From contig JAQBOV010000005.1 of the NCBI GenBank assembly GCA_028287895.1, forward strand, positions 1 to 64,000: 64,000 bases of DNA. The letters are read 5' to 3'. The notes below the pieces were generated by a model. It saw nothing but the letters and a program-made list of their open reading frames with translations, was not told the origin of the DNA and did not search any database. Made by a program: the position numbers and the translations under genes. The DNA is from Mucilaginibacter sp. GTDB taxonomy: Bacteria > Bacteroidota > Bacteroidia > Sphingobacteriales > Sphingobacteriaceae. Of the stretch, positions 36,612-44,121 are shown piece by piece; within the stretch, counting starts at the first letter, position 1; each line of letters begins with the position of its first letter.

Positions 36612-37991
36612 TTAGCAGATGCCCGACATCGTTTCCAAAATATCTTTTATCAGGATTTCCGCTAAATTTTTGCTTTTTGCTTCAGCATAAATCCGTATAA
36701 TGGGTTCAGTATTTGAACGCCGTAAATGAACCCAGCCTTCAGGGTAGTCAATTTTTAAACCATCGATCATACTTTGAGGCTTGTCCGCGTGAACGTTCCG
36801 AAGCTTGTCGATAATGGTATCGATACTTGCGCCTTGGCCAAGCGTTAGTTTATTTTTAGAGATAAAGTAATTGGGATAGGTACGACGCAAGGCTGATGCC
36901 GGCTTGTCAAATTTTGCCAGGTGTGACAGAAACAAAGCAATTCCTACCAATGCGTCTCTGCCGTAGTGCAATTCCGGCAAAATTATCCCGCCATTTCCTT
37001 CTCCGCCAATCAATGCGTTAACGTCCTTCATCTTTTTTACCACGTTCACTTCGCCAACCGCCGAGGCAAAATATTTTGCCCCCGCCTTTTGGGTTACCTC
37101 CTGAAGTGCACGGGTCGATGATAAGTTTGAAACCGTATTGCCCTTTTTGTTTTTTAGCATATAATCAGCAATCGCTACTAATGTATATTCCTCTCCGAAC
37201 ATACTTCCGTCTTCTGATACAAAACACAAACGGTCTACATCCGGGTCTACGGCAATTCCCAGATCGGCCTTTTGGCGGATCACTTCCCTTGAAAGGTCAG
37301 TTAAGTTTTCCGGCAAAGGTTCCGGGTTATGAGCAAATTTTCCGTCTGGTTGGCAATGCAACTGATAAATTATATTTACACCAAGCGCTTTTAACAATTC
37401 GGGCACGAAAACGCCTCCGGTTGAATTAACTGCATCGACTACTATTTTAAAATTTGCCTTTTTAATGGCTGGAAGGTCCACCATTGACAGGTTTACAACC
37501 TGCTCAATATGTTTTTTCAGATAAGTTTCATCATTGGTAACATGGCCAAGCTCAGTTACTTCAGCGAATACAAAATCGCTATTTTCAGCCATTTCCAAAA
37601 CTTTTTTTCCATCCGCGTCGTCAATAAACTCTCCATAACGATTTAAAAGTTTTAAAGCATTCCATTGTTCAGGGTTATGGCTGGCAGTAAGAATAATCCC
37701 CCCGGCAGCCTGCTCAGCAGGCACAGCAATTTCAACAGTCGGGGTGGTCGATAGCCCCAGGTCAATGACATCAATCCCTAAGCCCTGGAGGGTACCGATA
37801 ACAAGGCGGTTTATCATCAAGCCCGACATACGCGCATCGCGGCCGACAACGATTTTTTTGATGCCCGATTTCTGAACTGCCCAGCTCCCAAATGCTGAAG
37901 TGAATTTTACCACATCCAGCGGCGTTAAACCCTCACCCGCATTGCCGCCAATAGTGCCCCTGATTCCTGAAATTGATTTAATAAGTGTCAT
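36612..37991 (-). CDS. glmM: Phosphoglucosamine mutase-type enzyme (GlmM)
   Basis: A 459-residue alpha-D-phosphohexomutase. Catalytic serine loop TASHNP (102-107, Ser104), metal-binding DPDVDR (249-254), GEGNGG-type sugar loop (in ALIGGEGNGGIILPE) and phosphate-binding RRSNTEPIIRIYAEA near the C-terminus are all present. It interconverts hexosamine 1- and 6-phosphates. Most bacteria use GlmM for cell-wall synthesis, but here it is the last gene of an operon with an NahK-like kinase and a NagB-LmbE fusion. This suggests the catabolic reaction GlcNAc-1-P to GlcNAc-6-P. Whether this is the only GlmM in the genome cannot be told from the window. Confidence 0.92.
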   Translation of the reverse strand: MTLIKSISGIRGTIGGNAGEGLTPLDVVKFTSAFGSWAVQKSGIKKIVVGRDARMSGLMINRLVIGTLQGLGIDVIDLGLSTTPTVEIAVPAEQAAGGIILTASHNPEQWNALKLLNRYGEFIDDADGKKVLEMAENSDFVFAEVTELGHVTNDETYLKKHIEQVVNLSMVDLPAIKKANFKIVVDAVNSTGGVFVPELLKALGVNIIYQLHCQPDGKFAHNPEPLPENLTDLSREVIRQKADLGIAVDPDVDRLCFVSEDGSMFGEEYTLVAIADYMLKNKKGNTVSNLSSTRALQEVTQKAGAKYFASAVGEVNVVKKMKDVNALIGGEGNGGIILPELHYGRDALVGIALFLSHLAKFDKPASALRRTYPNYFISKNKLTLGQGASIDTIIDKLRNVHADKPQSMIDGLKIDYPEGWVHLRRSNTEPIIRIYAEAKSKNLAEILIKDILETMSGIC

Positions 37992-38055
37992 TTTAAAAAA
38001 TAATAGTGTTACTGGTTAAATTACTGCGCTAGCAGCACCGGCCTGTTGGCCAGAC

Positions 38056-39102
38056 TTATAAGGTTTGGAGTAATGGATTTTGATGGATATATTGTTCCCA
38101 TTGCCAAGCCGAATACATCATGTGATGTAAATCCAATTCAGCTTTCCAGTTCAATGTATTTTTTGATTTGGTAATGTCTGCCCAAACCTGGGTAATGTCT
38201 CCGCTGCGTTTTGAGCCTACCGTATATTTTAAGGTAACCCCTGTCGCCTTTTGAAAAGCATTGATCATCTCTAACACGGAAGTGCCTTTTCCCGTACCGA
38301 TATTGAATACATCGTAATTTTTTGAAGTTTGGCTCTCCAGCAGTTTGATAGCTTCGACATGGGCCTTGGCCAGATCGACCACATGAATATAATCGCGTAT
38401 ACAGGTTCCGTCAAAGATTTCATAATTATCGCCGTAAATCGTAATTGCGCCCCGCTTTCCTATAGCACTTTGGGTGAAATAGGGAACCAGGTTTTGAGGG
38501 ACCCCTAAAGGCAATTCGCCGATTAGCGCGGATTCATGCGCTCCAACCGGGTTGAAATATCTTAAGGATATCGCCTTGCAGTTCTTACGGGCATCGATCA
38601 CCTCCTGCAAAATTTCTTCGGCGATCTGTTTGGTGTTTCCATAGGGCGATTCGGCCTTTTTTATAGCCGCTTTTTCGGTAACCGGCAATTGATCGGGCTG
38701 CCCGTAAACGGTGCAGGAAGAAGAAAAGACCAGGTTTGTTTTTCTTTCTGAGAATGCCGATAATAAGTGAATGAGTGAATTAAGATTATTACGGTAATAT
38801 TTTAGCGGAGAATGAACGGATTCGCCCACTGACTTAAACGCCGCAAAGTGAATTACACCGGAAATTTCAGGACGGTCGTCCACAAAGTCTTTCACCATAT
38901 CGGCGTTATTAAGATCGATGTTGTGGAAAGATGGAGCTACCCCTGAAATTTTTGTAATCTGATCAACAATAAAAGGTTTTGAATTGGATAAGTTATCAAT
39001 TATTATAACCTTATAACCTTGTGACTGAAGCTCAACAACGGTATGCGAGCCAATATACCCTGTGCCACCTGTTACTAAAATTGTTTTTGAATCTGTTTTC
39101 AT
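38056..39102 (-). CDS. galE: UDP-glucose/UDP-N-acetylglucosamine 4-epimerase (GalE)
   Basis: A 348-residue extended SDR. GxxGxxG motif GGTGYIG (12-18), Tyr154 and Lys158 of the YxxxK catalytic pair in SPYGNTK, the Ser/Thr in VFSSSCTVYG (126-134), and the C-terminal signature RYFNPVGAHESALIGE are as in GalE. It exchanges the 4-OH of UDP-sugars. In this operon the likely substrate includes UDP-GalNAc/UDP-GlcNAc, since the other genes act on amino sugars. It lies between the permease (15 bp) and glmM (64 bp), all co-directional. Confidence 0.93.
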   Translation of the reverse strand: MKTDSKTILVTGGTGYIGSHTVVELQSQGYKVIIIDNLSNSKPFIVDQITKISGVAPSFHNIDLNNADMVKDFVDDRPEISGVIHFAAFKSVGESVHSPLKYYRNNLNSLIHLLSAFSERKTNLVFSSSCTVYGQPDQLPVTEKAAIKKAESPYGNTKQIAEEILQEVIDARKNCKAISLRYFNPVGAHESALIGELPLGVPQNLVPYFTQSAIGKRGAITIYGDNYEIFDGTCIRDYIHVVDLAKAHVEAIKLLESQTSKNYDVFNIGTGKGTSVLEMINAFQKATGVTLKYTVGSKRSGDITQVWADITKSKNTLNWKAELDLHHMMYSAWQWEQYIHQNPLLQTL

Positions 39103-39117
39103 ATATATGATAATCTG

Positions 39118-40359
39118 TTATAAGCGCGACCGGCTTTTAATTTTATGACCTGAAGCTGCGTAATACCCTATAAATACATAGCAGGGTATCAGTATCCAAT
39201 AAGCCTGGTGCGGATTTAAGACGTCTGCAAGCCGCCCGTAAAGCAGGGGGATGATGGCTGCACCTGCTATGGCCATAATCATTAACGAGGATCCTATCTT
39301 GGTGAACCTTCCCAGACCTTGCATAGCTAAGGGCCATATAGCCGGCCACATTAAAGAATTAGCCAGTCCAAGTAAGGCGATAAACAATACGGAGGTATAA
39401 CCATCTGTAAGGAGTGCAGCAAGCGTAAAGATAATACCTAACAGGGCAGACGCTTTTAAAGCCTTTTCCTGGGTAAAGTACCTGGGTATGCAAACTATGC
39501 CGATGATATAGCCGGCAATCATTCCAGATAACGTGCAGGAGGTAAAGAATTTAGCGGTTGATAAGGCAATACCCTGTGAAGCCCCGTAGCTGATAATCGT
39601 ATCGCCCGCCATAACTTCAGCACCCGTATATAGAAACAAGGTCGCTACCCCCATCAGCAGATGGGGGAACTGGAAAATGCTGGTCTTGTCTGAATTAGCA
39701 GCTGCAAGGGATTTATCTTCCTGTTCAGTATTTATTTCGGGTAACTGCGAGAAATAAATAAGTGCGGATAATACCACCAGTATACTCGTGATGATCAAAT
39801 AGGGCACAATCACTCTGGAGGCTAACTCATTCAAAACAATGGCGCGCTGCACACTGTCCAGTCGGGCGATACTTTCTTTTAAACCGTCCGTGTTTTTTAA
39901 TATGATTGCGCCCAGCACGATCGGTGCGATGGCGCCTGCAACTTTATTACAGATACCCATGATACTTATTCGCCGGGCGGCGCTTTCCACCGGGCCCAGG
40001 ATAGTTATATAGGGATTGGATGCTGTTTGTAAAATAGCCAGCCCTGTTCCCTGAATAAACAAGCCTAAAAGGAATAACATATAGGTCCGGCTCATGACCG
40101 CAGGTATAAAAATCAATGCGCCAGCGGCCATCATCATTAACCCAAGGGCCATGCCTTTTTTAAACCCGGTAGCCTTGAGCACCCAGGATGAAGGTATTGC
40201 CATAACCAGGTAGGATATATAAAAGGCAAATGCCACCAGGTACGACTCAAAATTATTGAGCTGGCACGCCAATCGTAAATAAGGGATTAAAACCGAGTTT
40301 AACCAGGTCACAAACCCAAAAACAAAGAATAGTGCCCCAATGATGAAAATTGGATTCAA
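39118..40359 (-). CDS. FHS-type sugar MFS permease (NagP/FucP-like), 5' end displaced by a frameshift
   Basis: A 413-residue, 12-helix MFS protein of the FucP/GluP (FHS) branch (VFGFVTWLNSVLIPYLR, then LQTASNPYITILGPVESAARRI). It probably imports the monosaccharide released by this locus, GlcNAc or GalNAc with H+. The frame here has no ATG; it begins with a TTG and is closed by an in-frame TAG just upstream. An ATG at 40417 opens a frame (MAKVTSGSAAVNHPIEK) that would join this one if one A is removed from the run of seven at 40365-40371, giving IEKTHLNPIFIIG. This looks like an assembly indel or a true frameshift at a homopolymer. Full length would be 432 residues. Confidence 0.85.
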   Translation of the reverse strand: MNPIFIIGALFFVFGFVTWLNSVLIPYLRLACQLNNFESYLVAFAFYISYLVMAIPSSWVLKATGFKKGMALGLMMMAAGALIFIPAVMSRTYMLFLLGLFIQGTGLAILQTASNPYITILGPVESAARRISIMGICNKVAGAIAPIVLGAIILKNTDGLKESIARLDSVQRAIVLNELASRVIVPYLIITSILVVLSALIYFSQLPEINTEQEDKSLAAANSDKTSIFQFPHLLMGVATLFLYTGAEVMAGDTIISYGASQGIALSTAKFFTSCTLSGMIAGYIIGIVCIPRYFTQEKALKASALLGIIFTLAALLTDGYTSVLFIALLGLANSLMWPAIWPLAMQGLGRFTKIGSSLMIMAIAGAAIIPLLYGRLADVLNPHQAYWILIPCYVFIGYYAASGHKIKSRSRL

Positions 40360-40417
40360 ATGGGTTTTTTTCTATAGGATGATTAACAGCTGCGCTGCCT
40401 GAGGTGACCTTTGCCAT
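40360..40417 (-). other. Displaced 5' end of the MFS permease, with A7 frameshift site
   Basis: On the minus strand, ATG at 40417 opens 20 codons, then a run of seven A (plus coordinates 40365-40371) shifts the frame by +1 relative to the permease. Deleting one A aligns both parts without loss. The first residues (AKVTSGSAAVNHPIEK) are as expected for a permease N-terminus before helix 1. Confidence 0.75.
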
Positions 40418-40475
40418 AACTTAATCGTTAAATTTGTTTCTTGTTTATAGATCAATCAATAATGTGGTTTGAATT

Positions 40476-42419
40476 TTAATAGTTAAATCTGACAAAGGCT
40501 TCGATGGCTTCATACTCGGCGAGCCCTAAAGCATTATATACTTTAGCAGTCTGACGGGTTCTGTCTTCTGCACGAACCCAAAATTCCCTTTCATCATCTC
40601 CCGGAAATACAGCCCGGTCTTTTTGCGATTGATGTTTAAAGATGGCCAATCGCTTACGTTCTACCTCTTTTGGCGATAAAGGAACCGCCATTTGAATTTC
40701 AGCGATCTCAAACTCCTGCCATGCGCCGCGGTATAACCATAACCAGCAATCCTTTACCCATTCCTCCGTTTGTTTTAACCGTTTCAATGCCGCAATAATA
40801 ATATCAAAGCATATCTTATGCGTGCCGTGAGGATCTGCAAAATCTCCGGCCGCAAAAATCTGATGAGGCTTTACCTGCTGTAACAGCCGCATGGTTTGCC
40901 GGATATCATCTTCGTAGGTGAGATCTTTCTGGCTTTTGGCCCGGTCATAAAAGGGCAGGTTCATAAAGTGGATATGTGCATCTTTTACACCCGAAAATCT
41001 CGCCCCGGCGATCGCTTCGCCTTTGCGGATAAGTCCCTTTACCGTTCGGATTTCATGGGTGTCCGGCTGGCCGGGTGTTTTTGTTGCCATGAAGGCTCTC
41101 ATACTCCCATACAGCAGCTTTTGCGCACTAACATCTTGACTGCCAGACCCGGCAAAATCAATAGCGAACTCCACGAAACGCAGCGCGTCATCATCCCAAA
41201 CTGCGGTATTGCCCGATGTCTGGTAGGCCACATGCACCTGATGGCCCTGATCTGCCAAGCGGATAAAAGTGCCCCCCATAGAGATCACATCGTCATCCGG
41301 ATGCGGAGAAAATACAATTACCCGTTTTTTTGCAGGTTCTGCCCGCTCAGGACGTTGACGGTCATCAGCAATTGATTTGCCGCCCGGCCAACCGGTTATA
41401 GTATGCTGGATTTTATTAAAGATGTGAATGTTGATATCGTAAACAGGACCTTTGCCGGTGGCTAACTGGGACATGCCATGGTTATTGTAATCCTCTTCCG
41501 TTAGCTTTAAAATTGGTTTTGCAAGGGTTTGTGAGAGCCAGATCACCGCCTTTTTAGTCAGATCCTCATCCCAGGTACAATCTTTGGCCAGCCAGGGCGT
41601 TTTAAACCGCGTAAGCTCCGCCGCTGCGTCCTGGTCCAGTACGAATTCCACATTTTCACCTAATTGCAGGTAAGTAGCCGGCACATCGGAAGAAATTTCA
41701 CCCTCAATGGCTTTTTGTACAATAGCCGCTTTCTTTGAATTAAAAGCCATTAAAATAATCTTTCGGGCCTTAAAAATAGTGCCAATGCCCATGGTGATAG
41801 CTTTTACCGGCACATTCTGTTTCCCTCCGAAGTCTTTTGCGGCATCACTCCGGGTCAGATCGTCAAGGGTAACCAGCCTGGTGCCGGAATTTGGTGCAGA
41901 TCCCGGTTCGTTAAATCCGATATGCCCGGTACGTCCAATCCCCAGGATTTGAAGATCCAGACCACCCATAGCACTTATTTTTTGCTCATAGTCATGGCAA
42001 AAGGCGCTGATTTCCTGCAAAGCAAGTGTGCCGTCAGGTATATGCACATCTGCCATATTGATATCAATATGATCAAAAAGATGTGCCTTCATATTGGCAG
42101 CATAGCTCTGGCCTGCATTTGGCTTTATCGGATAGTACTCATCCAGATTAAAAGTAACTACATTTCGAAAGCTTAATTCTTCTTCTTTATGCAGTCTAAT
42201 TAATTCATTATAAACTTCAATTGGGCTGGCACCCGTTGCAAATCCTAAAACGGCTTTTTGTCCCTTCTTTTGCCTGGATAGGATAAGGTCCGCTATTTCC
42301 CGTGCTATTTTTTTGGAGGCTATGCTTTGATCTGAGTATACGGTGACCGGCAATTTTTCAAATCGCGTTTCTTGTAAAAAGTTTAGTCTTGTGGTTTTGT
42401 TGAATTTAATATTATTCAT
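40476..42419 (-). CDS. nagB: Glucosamine-6-phosphate deaminase fused to a LmbE/PIG-L deacetylase domain
   Basis: A 647-residue two-domain protein. Residues 1-300 are NagB-like (ATGASPIEVY, then FNLDEYYP with Asp93, equivalent to Asp72 of E. coli NagB; GIGRTGHIGFNEPGS with His166 and Glu171 for His143 and Glu148). Asp141 of E. coli, part of the acid/base set, is Thr164 here, so the mechanism may differ. Residues about 365-600 form a LmbE/PIG-L metal-dependent N-deacetylase (SPHPDDD at 371-377, FADPHGTHK later). One polypeptide could therefore deacetylate an amino-sugar phosphate and then deaminate it to fructose-6-phosphate, replacing separate NagA and NagB. That coupling is an inference. Second gene of the operon. 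Confidence 0.92.
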   Translation of the reverse strand: MNNIKFNKTTRLNFLQETRFEKLPVTVYSDQSIASKKIAREIADLILSRQKKGQKAVLGFATGASPIEVYNELIRLHKEEELSFRNVVTFNLDEYYPIKPNAGQSYAANMKAHLFDHIDINMADVHIPDGTLALQEISAFCHDYEQKISAMGGLDLQILGIGRTGHIGFNEPGSAPNSGTRLVTLDDLTRSDAAKDFGGKQNVPVKAITMGIGTIFKARKIILMAFNSKKAAIVQKAIEGEISSDVPATYLQLGENVEFVLDQDAAAELTRFKTPWLAKDCTWDEDLTKKAVIWLSQTLAKPILKLTEEDYNNHGMSQLATGKGPVYDINIHIFNKIQHTITGWPGGKSIADDRQRPERAEPAKKRVIVFSPHPDDDVISMGGTFIRLADQGHQVHVAYQTSGNTAVWDDDALRFVEFAIDFAGSGSQDVSAQKLLYGSMRAFMATKTPGQPDTHEIRTVKGLIRKGEAIAGARFSGVKDAHIHFMNLPFYDRAKSQKDLTYEDDIRQTMRLLQQVKPHQIFAAGDFADPHGTHKICFDIIIAALKRLKQTEEWVKDCWLWLYRGAWQEFEIAEIQMAVPLSPKEVERKRLAIFKHQSQKDRAVFPGDDEREFWVRAEDRTRQTAKVYNALGLAEYEAIEAFVRFNY

Positions 42420-42492
42420 AGGTGCATATAGTTAGCAGAAAACAAAAACTTGACCTCCCTACAGTTGCAGCAAAGGGATCTTGGTCATAGAA

Positions 42493-43620
42493 TTATATAT
42501 TCACTTTCAATGATGATGCGACGTTGTTTATGATTTTTTCCAAAACAGGACGATGGTCTTCCAGTTTGCGCAGCAACTGGATCTGGGCCTTTGCCCGCTG
42601 AAGATTGTGACCTTTAAAGTGTATCTTATAATATTTATCGCCTTGTATAAAATCCGTTAAAAAGCGCACCGCCTGCATATACGGTAATAGAAATACGCCA
42701 TAGATAAGGGATTTTATCTCCGCGTCCGTCAAAAACACAATTGTTTCTTTTAAATAGCCTTTCGTATAAGCTTCAAATAAGATCATATTGATGTTTATTT
42801 TTGAAAGGTCCTTTTCATCCTCCGCTGCCGTATTGGTTACCGTTCGCATCGCATCCCCAAAATCATAAGCAACGTAGCCTGGCATTACCGTATCTAAATC
42901 AATAACACATTGTGCCCTGTCGTTCTTGTCTAATAATACGTTGTTAAACTTGGTGTCATTGTGGGTGATGCGTAACGGGAGCTTTCCTGCTTTTCCCCAG
43001 TTCAGGATAGTTCCCATTTCTTCTATTCTTTCGTTAAGAAACATAATTTCAGGAATGCAGTCTTTTACCAGCTCACCGGTATTTTCTTCTACGGTCTGAT
43101 GAAACGTTTTTAACCGGCTTTCAATATTATGAAACTCCGGTATCGTTTCTGAGAGTAAGCTGGAATCCAGGTCAGCCAGCAGCGACTGGAATCGCCCAAA
43201 GGCCTTTCCTCCTTCAAATGCCTGGTGTTCTGTTTCAATGATATCGTAGCTATTGGTTTCTTTCAAATAAATATATAGCCTCCAAAAGCCTCCTTTATCG
43301 TCCAGGTAATAAAATAAATCATCTTTTGTCGGAATCAGCGTAAGCACCTCCAGGGCCGGGTTGGCGCCAGCGATAAGACTTATTTTTTTACGTAAATGCG
43401 TCGTGACTAATTCAATATTGCGGATAAGGCCGGGAATATCCTTAAATACATAATTGTTGATGTGCTGCAATAAATAGTCAGGAAAATTACTATAGCTGTT
43501 CCTGACATAGTAAGTTCCGTTAATGTGTCCGGACCCATATGGGGTAACTTCGGCAATATCCCCTTCAACACAAAATTTTGCTAATATATCAGCATGGGCA
43601 TATGCAATACTTGTTTTCAT
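42493..43620 (-). CDS. NahK-like N-acetylhexosamine 1-kinase (APH family)
   Basis: A 375-residue aminoglycoside-phosphotransferase-fold kinase. The catalytic loop HNDTKFNN (220-227, Asp222) and the Mg-binding DLDTVMPGYVAYDFGD (241-) follow the NahK/desulfatase-associated branch, with the N-terminal G-rich GSGHINGTYY. NahK phosphorylates C1 of GlcNAc and GalNAc. It is the first gene of a five-gene operon for hexosamine metabolism and starts about 150 bp from the palindromic operator. Kinase action on GalNAc, GlcNAc or both is an inference from family and context. Confidence 0.88.
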   Translation of the reverse strand: MKTSIAYAHADILAKFCVEGDIAEVTPYGSGHINGTYYVRNSYSNFPDYLLQHINNYVFKDIPGLIRNIELVTTHLRKKISLIAGANPALEVLTLIPTKDDLFYYLDDKGGFWRLYIYLKETNSYDIIETEHQAFEGGKAFGRFQSLLADLDSSLLSETIPEFHNIESRLKTFHQTVEENTGELVKDCIPEIMFLNERIEEMGTILNWGKAGKLPLRITHNDTKFNNVLLDKNDRAQCVIDLDTVMPGYVAYDFGDAMRTVTNTAAEDEKDLSKININMILFEAYTKGYLKETIVFLTDAEIKSLIYGVFLLPYMQAVRFLTDFIQGDKYYKIHFKGHNLQRAKAQIQLLRKLEDHRPVLEKIINNVASSLKVNI

Positions 43621-43735
43621 AAATGTCTTTTTCTTTTATTAATTCCAGGTTTTTTAAGATTGTTTGTTCAGCACCAATGCCCATCTGTTGTTAGTTGAGT
43701 TCGAATACTTGGATTTAACTCGTACATTAAATGTC

Positions 43736-43751
43736 ATGTGTGCGAACATCA
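43736..43751. promoter_or_regulatory. Secondary LacI-type operator half-site
   Basis: The left half ATGTGTGC (43736-43743) matches the main palindrome exactly. The right half GAACATCA matches only partly. It lies 58 bp from the main site and may help looping or may be coincidence. Confidence 0.35.
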
Positions 43752-43775
43752 TTTTGTTCGGTCTGTTATCGGCAA

Positions 43776-43806
43776 CAAACATATTAAATTAAAATGTGTG
43801 CGCACA
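43776..43806 (-). promoter_or_regulatory. Promoter for the nahK operon, overlapping the operator
   Basis: On the minus strand TATGTTTG (43783-43776) is a TAnnTTTG -7 box, and TGTG (43806-43803) stands where the -33 TTTG is expected, inside the palindrome. Transcription would start near 43769, giving a leader of about 150 nt before nahK. Confidence 0.55.
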
Positions 43807-43812
43807 CATTTT
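43791..43812. promoter_or_regulatory. Perfect 22-bp palindromic operator of the LacI-family regulator
   Basis: Core ATGTGTGC|GCACACAT (43794-43809) is perfectly palindromic, extended by AAA/TTT on both sides. The central GC|GC symmetry and half-sites are of LacI-family type. Two degenerate copies lie next to the LacI-family gene at 57-58 kb, which makes that protein the likely binder. Confidence 0.75.
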
Positions 43813-43825
43813 TTTTCATTTTTAT

Positions 43826-43855
43826 TTTGATTCTAAATTTTTATCACTACGTTTG
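43826..43855 (+). promoter_or_regulatory. Promoter for the SusC operon
   Basis: TTTG (43826-43829), an 18-nt spacer, then TACGTTTG (43848-43855) match the Bacteroidota vegetative promoter closely. It lies 14 bp to the right of the palindrome, so the operator sits just upstream of the -33 element. Confidence 0.6.
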
Positions 43856-44121
43856 GTTGCGATTGACTCCGGGGCGAACCGGGTTGCTGGAAAAGAAAGC
43901 TCCTGTACTGGCTTGGTGCCAAAAGTATTTTACGGACTGCTCCTCCTGGACGGTCAACTAAGGCTGCTACGCTTTTTAGTTACCGGGGGAATTATAAAAG
44001 GAGGTGAACGCAAGGGAGGCGGCGACCTATGATTATGCAGCCGGAGAATGGCTTTAACTTACTGATATACACGAAATAAACCAAATAAATTTAAAACCAT
44101 GATTACTAAACTAACTAAATT

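Larger units (their letters stand above)
43621..44121. other. Divergent control region between the two amino-sugar operons
   Basis: This 501-bp region holds promoters in both directions, a 22-bp perfect palindrome, a second degenerate site, a separate CGAACA/TGTTCG inverted repeat (43743-43760), and a long SusC leader. In the leader are a bulged hairpin (43952-43984), a perfect Shine-Dalgarno-like AAGGAGGTGA (43998-44007) and a 16-codon ORF (44029-44079). Confidence 0.6.
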
